NCBI RefSeq assembly: GCF_004135735.1
Contig: NZ_CP012670.1
Coordinates: forward strand, 10,372,501-10,436,500
DNA length: 64,000 nt
From: Sorangium cellulosum
GTDB taxonomy: Bacteria > Myxococcota_A > Polyangia > Polyangiales > Polyangiaceae
Reading direction: 5' to 3'
Shown piece by piece: positions 7,821 through 16,454 of this stretch; position 1 is the first letter of the stretch, and the number at the start of each line of letters is the position of its first letter. The notes below the pieces were generated by a model. That model searched no databases. It saw nothing but the letters and a program-made list of their open reading frames with translations, and was not told the DNA's origin. Both the position numbers and the translations under genes were made by a program.

Positions 7821-9059
7821 CTAGTTTGCGATTTGCCGCGCGATCGCGTCGACCAGGCGGGGGATGTCGCGCTCGGCCACGGCGCAGAGCGCGACGCGCA
7901 AGGCCCCGGCGGCGATCGGGACCACGAACACGCCCTCTTGCTTCAGCCGCGACGCTGCTGCTTGCGCGTCGTCGCAGAACACCGTGATGAAGAAGCCGCC
8001 GTCGTAGCGCGGATACCGCAGCTTCCGGGCCGAGGCGAGCTCGTTCCACAGGGCCACGCGACGGTCCAGGAGCGCCTTGAGCGCGGCGCGCTCCTTCTCC
8101 GTGCGCGCCCGGAGTGATGGCTCGGTCAGCGCGCGCGCGATCGCGGCCATGCCGCCAGCATTGCAGTTCGACCACGTGCCCCTGCACGAGTAGTTGAGCG
8201 CGTTCTGGATGCGACGGCGCTCCTCGTCGTCAGGGTGGATCGCGAGGAGCGCGCCCACCCGGAGGCCATACTGCGTGAACGCCTTCGACGCCGACCACGT
8301 GACCAGGAGCATCGCCTTGCCCGCGAGCCGCAGCAGCGGGTCGAGGCAGCTGTCGAGGCCGGCGGCGCTGTAGTGCGTGTACGCCACGTCGAGCACGACC
8401 GTGATCGGCGCGCGCTCGCCCGCGGCGCCGCCCGCCTCGCCGACCCGATCGACGATCTCCGCGATGCGGGCCCACTCCTCCTCATCGAACGAATAGCCGG
8501 TCGGGTTGTGACACGGCGAGTTCAGGATGAGCATCCCGCGCCCCTGCGCCTCGACGAGCCCCTGAAGCTTCCGCTCGAGATCGACCGTGTCGAGGCGGCC
8601 GTGCTCATCGAACATCCGGAAGGTCGTGAGCCCCCGATCGAGCTCGTCCGTGAAGGTGCGATAAGGAGCCCAGTAGTACGACGTGGTGAGCGCGGTCTGT
8701 TGTGGCTCCAGGAAGTCCGCGATCGCGAGGCGCACCGCGCCGCTGCCGCCCGGCGTGGCGACCGCGGCCGCCCACGCCGCCGCCGGCCGCTGCCCGAGCA
8801 CGTCGGCCACCACGCCGCGCAGGAACTCAGGGGGGCCCGCGATGGGCGCATAGCCGGCCATGACGCTGGCCGGCAGCTCGCGCAGCGCCTCGGCCACGCC
8901 GCTCATCACGGCGAGCTCCCCGCGATCGTCCAGCAAGACCCCGATGGTGGCGTTCACGACAGACTCGCCCGCAGCCGCTCGCTCGCTCGCCTCGGCGTTC
9001 AGCGTGAAGATCGGGTCGTTGCCAGGTCGGTCGGCGCGTGACGGGATCAGAAAATCCAT
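7821..9059 (-). CDS. PLP-dependent aminotransferase, class I/II (aromatic/aspartate type)
   Basis: 412 residues, fold-type I. Visible motifs: SPCHNPTGYSF (Asn and NPTG binding cofactor and substrate), LDVAYTHYS (Asp and Tyr contacting the PLP ring), and TWSASKAFTQYGLRVGA, where Lys is the Schiff-base residue and the last Arg lies in the cofactor-phosphate region. The C-terminal GALRVALCAV holds the Arg expected to bind substrate carboxylate. This suits an amino-acid transaminase, perhaps tyrosine/aromatic, in the cytoplasm. The ATG at 9059 begins MDFLIPSRADRPGNDPIF, the usual family start; the longer upstream frame lacks similarity. Confidence 0.87.
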   Translation of the reverse strand: MDFLIPSRADRPGNDPIFTLNAEASERAAAGESVVNATIGVLLDDRGELAVMSGVAEALRELPASVMAGYAPIAGPPEFLRGVVADVLGQRPAAAWAAAVATPGGSGAVRLAIADFLEPQQTALTTSYYWAPYRTFTDELDRGLTTFRMFDEHGRLDTVDLERKLQGLVEAQGRGMLILNSPCHNPTGYSFDEEEWARIAEIVDRVGEAGGAAGERAPITVVLDVAYTHYSAAGLDSCLDPLLRLAGKAMLLVTWSASKAFTQYGLRVGALLAIHPDDEERRRIQNALNYSCRGTWSNCNAGGMAAIARALTEPSLRARTEKERAALKALLDRRVALWNELASARKLRYPRYDGGFFITVFCDDAQAAASRLKQEGVFVVPIAAGALRVALCAVAERDIPRLVDAIARQIAN

Positions 9060-9305
9060 GGACGTTGCGGCTAGCACGTTTGTCGCGCGGCCGCGATGAC
9101 GGGGCGGGCGGCGCGCGCGGCGCGATCCCCGAAGCCGAGCGAAGCCGAGCAGGGCAGCGCCCGCTCGGGCGCCGCCGGCGCTGCGGCGCCGGGGCAACGC
9201 GGCAAACGTGACAGGCATGACAACCGCAGCAAGCGCGATGCATCGACGCCGGAGGCGATGGCTGCGCGCAAGCCGCGGCGCTACCCTGCCGAGGAGGAGA
9301 CGCCA

Positions 9306-11249
9306 ATGCACAAGTCTCGCCTTCAGCGTGGGTCAGGGATCGCCACCCATCCGACCGGACGGAACGGGCGTGCGGCGCTCGTGACGTCCTTGCTCGCCGC
9401 GGCCGCGCTGGTCGCGGTGTCCGGCGCCGCCAGGGCCGACGGCGCGGACGACCCGGGCGCCGAGGCCGCGCTCGCGGCGCGCTCGCCAGGGCCGCCCGGG
9501 CTCCCGGACTACGCCGACCCCGGGCTCCCGGGCATGGCCGAACCCGCCGTGCGCGGCCTGGAGAGGCTGATCGAGCCGGTCGCGACCGCGGGCGAGCCGC
9601 TGCTCGGCCTCAGCGCCGACCTCGACGAGTCGAGCTACGACATCCCCGGGCAGATCGTCGTCGACGCCCGCGACGACCTCGACGACAGCGCGCTCGCCAC
9701 CCTCGCGCGCGACTTCTCCCTGCTGAAGGTCACGCCGACCGCGCTCGCCTCCGACACCCGGATCCACATCGCCACGGTCGATGGCCCCCTCGGCGCGACG
9801 CTCGCGCGGCTCGCGCGCGACCCGCGCGTCGAGGTGGCCGAGCCGCTCGCCCGGGTGCGGGCGTCGTTCGTCGCCAACGATCCGCTGCTGAAGGACCAGT
9901 GGCACATGACGCGCGTCGGCGCCGAGCGCGCGTGGGACTTCGCCACCGGCCGTGGGGTCACGGTCGCGGTGGTCGACACCGGCATCGCGTGCGAGGACCA
10001 CGGGCCGTTCACCAAGGGGAGCGACCTGAAGTCGACCGACTGCGTGGGGGGCTGGAACTTCGTCAACAAGACGACGCACGCGAACGACGATCAGGGCCAC
10101 GGCACGCACGTCGCGGGGACGATCGCGCAGTCGACGAACAACGGCCTCGGCGCCGCGGGGCTCGCGTTCCACGCGCGGCTCATGCCGGTCAAGGTGCTGA
10201 ACGAGAACGGGTGGGGCACGACCGCCGACGTGGCCGACGGCATCCGCTGGGCCGCCGAGAACGGCGCCGACGTCATCAACCTGAGCCTCGGCGGCCCGCG
10301 CAACTCCAAGGTCCTCCAGAACGCGATCGACTACGCGATCTCGCGCGGCACGGTCGTCGTCGCGGCGGCCGGCAACACCGGCGGCCGCGTGCAGTACCCC
10401 GGCGCCTCCGACGGCGTCATCGGCGTGAGCGCCACGGACGCGAACGACAAGATCGCGAGGTTCTCCTCGCGCGGCCAGGGCGTCGACGTCGCGGCGCCGG
10501 GGGTCAACGTCACCCAGCAGACCATCTGCAACCGCGGGCGCGACAAGTGCGAGAACTACTCCGTGTACAGCGGCACCTCGATGGCCTCCCCCCACGTGGC
10601 CGGCGCCGCGGCGCTGCTCGTGAGCCTCGGCGTGTCGGAGCCGCGCGCGGTCGAGGACGCGCTCCGCGCCGGGGCGCGTGTGGTCGACGACTCCGATGGC
10701 GGCAAGCTCCTCTACGGCGCCGGCATCCTGGACGCCGCCAGCTCGGTCGCGCGCGTGACGCAGACCCACATGGTCGTGCGGCTGCTCGCGCTGCTGCTGC
10801 TCGCGGGCTGGGTGGGCCGCCGCGCCCGCAAGAGGGACGCGAACGCCTCGAGCCCGTGGCAGGCGAGCTTCCTGATCCCCGCGCTCGCGGCGGGGCCGGG
10901 GCTGTTCTTCTTCGCGCCGTGGCTCCTGCCGCGGGTGGATCTCGTCGTCGACGTGCTGGCCCGGCCGATCGCCGATCTCGATCTGCTGATCGGCGCGTCG
11001 GTCCACCGCTGGCTCCCGCTCGCCAACGCCCTGCTCCCGCTCGGCCTGACCTCGCTCTTCTTCGGCGTGAAGCGGCTCAGGCCGGCGATCGCGGGCGTGG
11101 CGGTCGGCACGGCGGCCTACCTCACCTCCGTCGTCGTGCTCGGCGAGGCCGCCGGCCCCTTCGGCCGTCTGGCCCTCGTCGTCTGGTGCGCGATCAACGC
11201 CGCGGCCTGCCTCTGGATCGCCCGGACCAACCTGTCCGCGTCGCGCTGA
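9306..11249 (+). CDS. Membrane-anchored subtilisin-like serine protease (S8)
   Basis: 647 residues. A signal peptide (residues 1-45, ending AARADG) is followed by a propeptide-like region to about residue 190, then an S8 catalytic domain with the complete triad: Asp224 in VAVVDTGIA, His265 in GHGTHVAG, Ser425 in GTSMASPHVAG, plus the oxyanion region AAAGNTGG. After residue about 480 come four to five hydrophobic segments (e.g. MVVRLLALLLLAGWVG, FLIPALAAGPGLFFF), so the protease is tethered in the membrane by a multi-pass C-terminus, which is uncommon for S8 enzymes. The start has GAGGAGGAGA 5 nt upstream and a correct signal peptide. Divergent from the aminotransferase gene. Confidence 0.92.
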   Translation: MHKSRLQRGSGIATHPTGRNGRAALVTSLLAAAALVAVSGAARADGADDPGAEAALAARSPGPPGLPDYADPGLPGMAEPAVRGLERLIEPVATAGEPLLGLSADLDESSYDIPGQIVVDARDDLDDSALATLARDFSLLKVTPTALASDTRIHIATVDGPLGATLARLARDPRVEVAEPLARVRASFVANDPLLKDQWHMTRVGAERAWDFATGRGVTVAVVDTGIACEDHGPFTKGSDLKSTDCVGGWNFVNKTTHANDDQGHGTHVAGTIAQSTNNGLGAAGLAFHARLMPVKVLNENGWGTTADVADGIRWAAENGADVINLSLGGPRNSKVLQNAIDYAISRGTVVVAAAGNTGGRVQYPGASDGVIGVSATDANDKIARFSSRGQGVDVAAPGVNVTQQTICNRGRDKCENYSVYSGTSMASPHVAGAAALLVSLGVSEPRAVEDALRAGARVVDDSDGGKLLYGAGILDAASSVARVTQTHMVVRLLALLLLAGWVGRRARKRDANASSPWQASFLIPALAAGPGLFFFAPWLLPRVDLVVDVLARPIADLDLLIGASVHRWLPLANALLPLGLTSLFFGVKRLRPAIAGVAVGTAAYLTSVVVLGEAAGPFGRLALVVWCAINAAACLWIARTNLSASR

Positions 11250-11332
11250 GCTCGGCGCGCGAGCGCGCCGCCCCCGGGCAGACAGCCCGGTCCTCGAGAC
11301 CTCCCCTCCAAAACGAGCTAGGATGCCGCGCC

Positions 11333-11533
11333 ATGCGGCCCGGCATCCTGCTCCTGCTGTTCACGCTGCTCCTCGGGGCCTGCGGCGGCTCTTCCAGCGA
11401 GACGCCGTGGCCCGCCGAGCCGGAGACCCCCGCGCTCGGCCCCTCGGACGAGGGGGCCGATCCGGCCGACCCGCGCTCGGCCCCTGAAGACGCGAACGAG
11501 GGGGCGGCGGGGCCGGCTGACGCCGGCCGCTGA
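11333..11533 (+). CDS. Short lipoprotein
   Basis: 66 residues: MRPGILLLLFTLLLGACGG is a textbook lipoprotein signal peptide (LLGAC), followed by a 45-residue acidic, Pro/Glu/Asp-rich tail with no recognisable domain. AGGA lies 9 nt before the ATG. It sits between the protease and the PDZ protein on the same strand, 20 bp before the next start, so co-transcription is likely. Function unknown. Confidence 0.65.
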   Translation: MRPGILLLLFTLLLGACGGSSSETPWPAEPETPALGPSDEGADPADPRSAPEDANEGAAGPADAGR

Positions 11534-11553
11534 CCGCGCGGCGGGAGGACGGC

Positions 11554-12891
11554 ATGGCGGGAGGGGGAACGGCGGGCGCGCAGCGGAGGGCCTGGCTCAC
11601 CGCGGCCCTGCTCTCCGTGGCGTTGCTGGTCGCGCCGCTCCTCGTCTGGCTGTTCCTGCCGCGTCCTGCCCCGGTGATGCCGGCGCGGCCCGAGCCCGCG
11701 CCGGCAGAGCTTTCCCGGCCGGAGCCGGAGGTCTCGGCGCCCAAGGAGGCCGAGGTCGTGGCCGCGGCGCCGCCTCCGGAGCCGCCGCCGCCGCGGGAGA
11801 CCGTCGTCGCGAGCGCGGGGCCGGTCCGCGGCGTGGTCCTCGATCCGGAAGGCCGCCCCAGCGCCGGCGCCGTGGTCCGCTGCCGCGAGCCGCCGGGCGC
11901 GTCGGCGAGCACCGACGCCGAGGGGCGCTTCGAGCTGCCGCCCGAGGCCGACGGCTGCGAGGCGACCGCCGAGCAGGCGCCGTTCGGCGACGCCGAGCCC
12001 ACGCGCGTCGCCGCGGGCGGCGACAACGTCCTCCGCCTGCTCGCCGCGGGCGGGATCGCGGGCGAGGTCGTCGACGAGTCGGGCAGGCCGGTCGAGGCGT
12101 ACCTCCTGGCCATCGAGTCGTTCGTGCCGGCCGGGACCGCCGATCGCGGCAGCGTGAACGGCCGCGCGCGCAAGGTGCTCGACCCGGCCGGCGCGTTCCA
12201 GTGGGGCGACCTCGCGCCGGGCCGCTACGTGCTGGCGGCGAGCGCGGCCGGCCGCCCGCCCGCGCGGAGCCCGTCCGTCGACGTGGAGGCCGGCCGCGTC
12301 ACCCGCGGTGTGCGCATCGTGCTGCCGCAGGGCGCGACGCTGCGGGGCCGGGTCGTCGACGCCGCGTCGGGCGAGCCGGTCGTCGAGGCGCAGGTCGAGC
12401 TCGACTCCGTGACGTCCTCCGGCGCGAACGCGATCTCGCTCGTGCTCACCGACGCGAACGGCGACTACGAGCTCGAGGGCGTGCCCGCGAGCGGGCCGTT
12501 CTCGGTGCGCGTGCGCCACGACGCGTACGTGAGCAAGATCGTGCCCGGGCTCGACGCGCGCGGCGCGGGCTCTGCGCGCGCCGACATCGAGCTCCGTCCG
12601 CTCGGCGACGACGGCTCGCGCGAGGAGCTCACCGGCATCGGCGCGATGCTCTCGGTCTCCCCGGGCGGCGTCGTGATCGCCGACGTCGTCGAGGGCGGTC
12701 CCGCCGCGCTCGCCGGCCTCGCGCGGGGCGACGTCATCGTCCGGATCGACGGGGAGAGCGCGGCGGATCTCCCGCTCTCGGACTGCATCCAGCGCCTCCG
12801 CGGGGCGCCGGGGACGCGCGTCACCGTCGGGGTGGAGCGGGAGGGCCGCGCCCTCGACGTGACAATGCGGCGCGACGTCGTGGTTCGGTGA
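11554..12891 (+). CDS. Membrane-anchored protein with carboxypeptidase-regulatory-like repeats and PDZ domain
   Basis: 445 residues. Residues 13-35 form one membrane helix (LTAALLSVALLVAPLLVWLFL), followed by a Pro/Ala/Glu linker that can span the envelope. Three beta-sandwich CarboxypepD_reg-like units follow (GVVLDPEGRPSAGA, GEVVDESGRPVEAY, GRVVDAASGEPVVEA), each with the G-x-V-x-D-x-x-G-x-P pattern. Residues about 355-440 are a PDZ domain (VIADVVEGGPAALAGLARGD, then VRIDG). It is probably a periplasmic scaffold or substrate-binding protein. GGAGG lies 5 nt before the ATG. The neighbouring protease suggests, but does not show, a joint role in envelope proteolysis. Confidence 0.78.
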   Translation: MAGGGTAGAQRRAWLTAALLSVALLVAPLLVWLFLPRPAPVMPARPEPAPAELSRPEPEVSAPKEAEVVAAAPPPEPPPPRETVVASAGPVRGVVLDPEGRPSAGAVVRCREPPGASASTDAEGRFELPPEADGCEATAEQAPFGDAEPTRVAAGGDNVLRLLAAGGIAGEVVDESGRPVEAYLLAIESFVPAGTADRGSVNGRARKVLDPAGAFQWGDLAPGRYVLAASAAGRPPARSPSVDVEAGRVTRGVRIVLPQGATLRGRVVDAASGEPVVEAQVELDSVTSSGANAISLVLTDANGDYELEGVPASGPFSVRVRHDAYVSKIVPGLDARGAGSARADIELRPLGDDGSREELTGIGAMLSVSPGGVVIADVVEGGPAALAGLARGDVIVRIDGESAADLPLSDCIQRLRGAPGTRVTVGVEREGRALDVTMRRDVVVR

Positions 12892-12925
12892 ACCGGCCGC
12901 GCGCCGAGGTGCTAAGGGTCCGTCC

Positions 12926-15628
12926 ATGTCCCCGCGCCCCACCGCGCTGCCCCCGGCCGGAGCTCCGGACGTCCTCTACCTGATCGACCTCTCCGGCTAC
13001 GTCTTCCGCGCCTACCACGCGATCAGCCCGCTCTCGAGCCCGAGCGGCGAGCCGACCCATGCGACGTACGGCACCGTCGCGATGCTCACGAAGCTCGTGG
13101 ACGAGCGCAAGCCCGCGTACCTCGGCGTGGCGATGGACTCGCCGGGCAAGACGTTCCGCGACGAGCTCGACGCCCGCTACAAGGCGCACCGGCCTCCGCC
13201 GCCGCCCGACCTCGGGGTGCAGATGAGCCGGTGCCGGGAGATCGTCGAGGCGTACCGCATCCCGATCTTCATCCGCGAGGGGCTCGAGGCCGACGATCTC
13301 ATCGCCGTCGCGGTCGCGCGGGCCATGGAGCGGGGGCTGCGCGTCGTCATCGCGTCGAGCGACAAGGATCTGATGCAGCTCGTCGACGGCGAGCGGGTGG
13401 TGCTCTGGGACGCGATGCGCGACAAGGTCTACGGCGAGCCCGAGGTGATCGCGAAGTTCGGGGTGCCGCCGGGGCAGGTGCGCGATCTGCTCGCGCTCGT
13501 CGGCGACAGCTCGGACAACGTGCCCGGCGTGCCCGGCGTCGGCCTGAAGACGGCGGCCGAGCTGCTCGCGCAGTTCGGATCGCTCGCCTCGATCTACGCC
13601 CGCCTGGACGAGGTCAAGAAGCCGAGGATCCGCGAGTCGCTCAAGCAGAACGAGGCGGACGCGCTCCTCTCGCAGAAGCTCGTGACGCTCGACGGCTCGG
13701 CGCCCGTCTCGCTCGATCTGGAGACGCTGCGCTACGGAGGCGCGGACACGGGCAGGCTGCGAGAGCTCTTCACGGAGCTCGGCTTCTCGCGCTTCCTGAA
13801 GGCGGTCCGCGCGCCGGAGCCCACGGCGCGGGCGGCGACCTACCGCGTCATCACGGCGCGCGCGGAGCTCGAGGAGTTCGTCAGGAAGGCGCGCGCCGCG
13901 GGGCGCCTCGCGCTCGACGTGCAGGCGACGAGCCGCGAGCCGATGAGCGCCCACGTCTGCGGCGTCGCGCTCGCCTGCGAGCCGGGGGACGCCGTGTACG
14001 TCCCGCTCGGGCACCGCTACCTCGGCGCCCCGGCCCAGCTCTCGATGCGCGACGTCGACGCGGTCCTCGGCCCGGCGCTGGCCGACCCCGAGCTCCCGAA
14101 GGTCGGCCACGACGTGAAGTTCTGCGAGGTGATCCTGCTGCGGCACGGCATCGGGCTCGTCGGCGTGGCGTTCGACACGATGCTGGCGAGCTACCTGCTC
14201 GATCCCGAGGCGAAGAACCAGCTCCACGAGCTCGCCGAGCGCGAGCTCGGCCAGAAGATGCGGACCCTCGAGGAGGTGGCCCCGAAGCGGCGCGGGCAGG
14301 CGCAGCGCGGCCTCGACGAGATCGAGCTCGGCGAGGCGTCGGGCTTCGCGGCCGCGTTCGCGGACGTCGCGCTCGCGCTCACCGACCGGCTGCGCCCGCG
14401 GCTCCGCGCCGAGCGGCTCGAGGACCTGCTCGTGCAGATCGAGCTGCCCCTCGCCGCGGTGCTCGCGGAGATGGAGCTCACGGGCGTGCTCTGCGATCCG
14501 AAGGCGCTCGCGGCGCTCGGCGCGCAGATGACGACCGAGCTCGCGGCGCTGGAGCAGAAGGCGCGCGAGCTGCTCGGGCACGACGTCAACCTGGCGTCGC
14601 CGAAGCAGCTCGAGGCGGTGCTGTTCGACGAGCTCAAGCTGCGCTCCCAGCGCAAGACGAAGACCGGCCGCTCGACCGACGCCGACGTGCTCGAGGCGCT
14701 CACCGAGGACCACCCGTTCCCGGGCGTCGTGCTCGAGCACCGCGCGATCGCCAAGCTCAAGGGCACGTACGTCGACGCGCTGCCGCGCCTCGTGCACCCG
14801 GTCACGGGCCGCATCCACACGCGCTGGAGCCAGGCCGTGGCCGCGACCGGGCGGCTCTCGTCCCAGGACCCGAACCTGCAGAACATCCCGATCCGCACGG
14901 AGCTCGGCCGGATGATCCGGCGGGCGTTCGTCGCCCCGCCCGGGAGCGTGATCGTGAGCGCCGACTACTCCCAGATCGAGCTGCGCGTGCTCGCGCACCT
15001 GTCCAGGGATCCGGTGCTCGTCGACGCCTTCCGCGCCGGGCAGGACGTGCACGTGCGCACGGCGATGGAGATCTTCGGCGTGGACGAGGCGGGGGTCACG
15101 GACGAGATGCGCCGCCGGAGCAAGACGATCAACTTCGGCGTGATCTACGGGATGGGCGAGGCGGCGCTGGCCAAGCGCCTCGACATCTCGCGCGCGGAGG
15201 CGGCGCGCTTCATCGACGCCTACTTCTCGCGCTACCGCGGCGTGCACGAGTTCATGGAGCGGACGATGGCCGACGCGCGCCGCTCCGAGTCGGTGCGCAC
15301 GCTGCTCGGCCGGCGCCGCCTCCTGCCGGATCTGCGCAGCAGCGACCGCATGCGCCGCGCCCAGGCCGAGCGCATCGCGCAGAACACCCCCATCCAGGGG
15401 ACGGCGGCGGACCTCCTGAAGCTCGCGATGGTGCGCGTGCCGCGGCCGGTCGTCCCCGGCGCGCGCATGGTGCTCACGGTGCACGACGAGCTCGCGTTCG
15501 AGGTGCCGGTCGAGGCCGTGGACGAGGCGAAGGCCAGGATCCGCGAGGCCATGGAGTCGGTCTTCCCGCTCGACGTGCCGCTCGTCGTCGACATCGGCCA
15601 CGGCCCGACCTGGGCCGACGCCCACTGA
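12926..15628 (+). CDS. polA: DNA polymerase I with degenerate 3'-5' exonuclease domain
   Basis: 900 residues, the usual Pol I length. Domain order: 5'-3' exonuclease (about 15-290; MDSPGKTFRDEL, ASSDKDLMQL, helix-hairpin-helix GVPGVGLKTAAELL), 3'-5' exonuclease-like fold (about 310-500), polymerase (500-900). Polymerase motifs are intact: SADYSQIELRVLAHLS (A), RRRSKTINFGVIYGMG (B), TVHDELAFEV (C). In the proofreading fold the acidic residues have gone: DxE is D331-V-Q333, the LKYD position reads VKFC400, and YxxxD reads F474-AAA-F478. So gap filling and primer removal should work, but proofreading should not, as in Taq polymerase. Confidence 0.95.
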   Translation: MSPRPTALPPAGAPDVLYLIDLSGYVFRAYHAISPLSSPSGEPTHATYGTVAMLTKLVDERKPAYLGVAMDSPGKTFRDELDARYKAHRPPPPPDLGVQMSRCREIVEAYRIPIFIREGLEADDLIAVAVARAMERGLRVVIASSDKDLMQLVDGERVVLWDAMRDKVYGEPEVIAKFGVPPGQVRDLLALVGDSSDNVPGVPGVGLKTAAELLAQFGSLASIYARLDEVKKPRIRESLKQNEADALLSQKLVTLDGSAPVSLDLETLRYGGADTGRLRELFTELGFSRFLKAVRAPEPTARAATYRVITARAELEEFVRKARAAGRLALDVQATSREPMSAHVCGVALACEPGDAVYVPLGHRYLGAPAQLSMRDVDAVLGPALADPELPKVGHDVKFCEVILLRHGIGLVGVAFDTMLASYLLDPEAKNQLHELAERELGQKMRTLEEVAPKRRGQAQRGLDEIELGEASGFAAAFADVALALTDRLRPRLRAERLEDLLVQIELPLAAVLAEMELTGVLCDPKALAALGAQMTTELAALEQKARELLGHDVNLASPKQLEAVLFDELKLRSQRKTKTGRSTDADVLEALTEDHPFPGVVLEHRAIAKLKGTYVDALPRLVHPVTGRIHTRWSQAVAATGRLSSQDPNLQNIPIRTELGRMIRRAFVAPPGSVIVSADYSQIELRVLAHLSRDPVLVDAFRAGQDVHVRTAMEIFGVDEAGVTDEMRRRSKTINFGVIYGMGEAALAKRLDISRAEAARFIDAYFSRYRGVHEFMERTMADARRSESVRTLLGRRRLLPDLRSSDRMRRAQAERIAQNTPIQGTAADLLKLAMVRVPRPVVPGARMVLTVHDELAFEVPVEAVDEAKARIREAMESVFPLDVPLVVDIGHGPTWADAH

Positions 15629-15741
15629 TCGCGCCGCGAGGACCGACGGATCGCCGCGCGGCAAGAGCGGACGGACGGCCGCGCCGCGAGGTCCGGCGGA
15701 GCGCCAGCGGCGGCTCCGCGGCTCCGCGGCGTCACGAGCAG

Positions 15742-15780
15742 ACAAAACGACGACGCCCGCTCCACCTTGCGGTGAGCGGG
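15742..15780 (-). terminator. Rho-independent terminator of rpsT
   Basis: On the minus strand a stem made by CCCGCTC and GAGCGGG (15774-15780 with 15756-15762), extended by the ACC/GGT bases, is followed by CGTCGTCGTTTTGTC (T run at 15743-15748). It lies 23 nt after the rpsT stop. Confidence 0.6.
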
Positions 15781-15803
15781 ACGTTCGTGCAGGGAGTGGG
15801 AGC

Positions 15804-16088
15804 TCAGCTCGCGGCGGCCTTGGCGGCGACGCTCGCCTTGTGAAGGGCGAGGGCCAGGCGGCTCTTCACACGCGACGCGCGCTTGGCCGGGATCGTCCCC
15901 TTCGACGCGGCGCGATCGAGCGCGCTCGCCGCGGCGGTCACCAGCGCCGCGGACTCCTGCGGACCACCCTTCAGCGCCGTGCGCGCCTTCTTGATGGTCG
16001 TGCGGAGCTCCGACTTGGTGGCGCGATTGCGCGCGGTCCTCGTGATGCGCTGGCGGTTGCGCTTGTCGGCAGATGCGTGATTGGCCAT
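15804..16088 (-). CDS. rpsT: 30S ribosomal protein S20
   Basis: 94 residues, standard length. The basic helical sequence starts MANHASADKRNRQRITR and continues RNRATKSELRTTIKKARTAL, then a final helical pair ending KSRLALALHKASVAAKAAA, as in bS20. It binds 16S rRNA helices 9 and 44 early in 30S assembly. GGAG lies about 11 nt before the ATG. A small basic gene ends 13 nt upstream on the same strand, and a terminator follows at 15742-15780. Confidence 0.96.
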   Translation of the reverse strand: MANHASADKRNRQRITRTARNRATKSELRTTIKKARTALKGGPQESAALVTAAASALDRAASKGTIPAKRASRVKSRLALALHKASVAAKAAAS

Positions 16089-16101
16089 GAGAAAAGCTCT
16101 C

Positions 16102-16290
16102 CTACTTCTTCGCCTGCGTCCCGTCGGACGGGGCAGCGCGCAGGGCGTCCGGCGCGTTCTGGTCGTAGCCCGCCGGGTGGATCGGGAACTTCGGGGTGCC
16201 GTTCGCACGCTCGAAGCGCTTGCGGCGGGAACCCGAAGTGCGCGCCTTGCGCTGACGGATGCGCTGGGTTTGCTGAGTCGCGGAAACCAT
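16102..16290 (-). CDS. Small basic protein upstream of rpsT
   Basis: 62 residues from the ATG at 16290 (a second ATG at 16302 would add four). The first 35 residues are very basic (TQRIRQRKARTSGSRRKRFERANG), and the second half is neutral and Pro/Ala-rich (PKFPIHPAGYDQNAPDA). It ends 13 nt before rpsT, so the two are very likely co-transcribed. Composition and linkage suggest RNA or ribosome association, but I do not recognise the family. A mere leader frame is possible, though the amino-acid pattern is unlike the random Arg-rich shadow frames of this genome. Confidence 0.55.
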   Translation of the reverse strand: MVSATQQTQRIRQRKARTSGSRRKRFERANGTPKFPIHPAGYDQNAPDALRAAPSDGTQAKK

Positions 16291-16454
16291 GGGGGCGCGC
16301 ATTCTACCTGCGGGGACATCCCTGTCAACCGGGACCGCGCTGCGCCTGGCCTCCGTTCTCCACGGCGGGGACAGCGGGGCTCGACGCCGCTCGACATCTT
16401 GGGGGGCTCGGGGCGATGCGCGCCGGCCGGCCGGGGCCGGCCGCGGCGCGGGCG

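Noticed and set aside
12821..15745. Very long open frame on the minus strand opposite polA
   Set aside because: High GC gives long open antisense frames; its Arg/His/Glu-rich low-complexity translation has no domain, and polA on the plus strand has every conserved motif.
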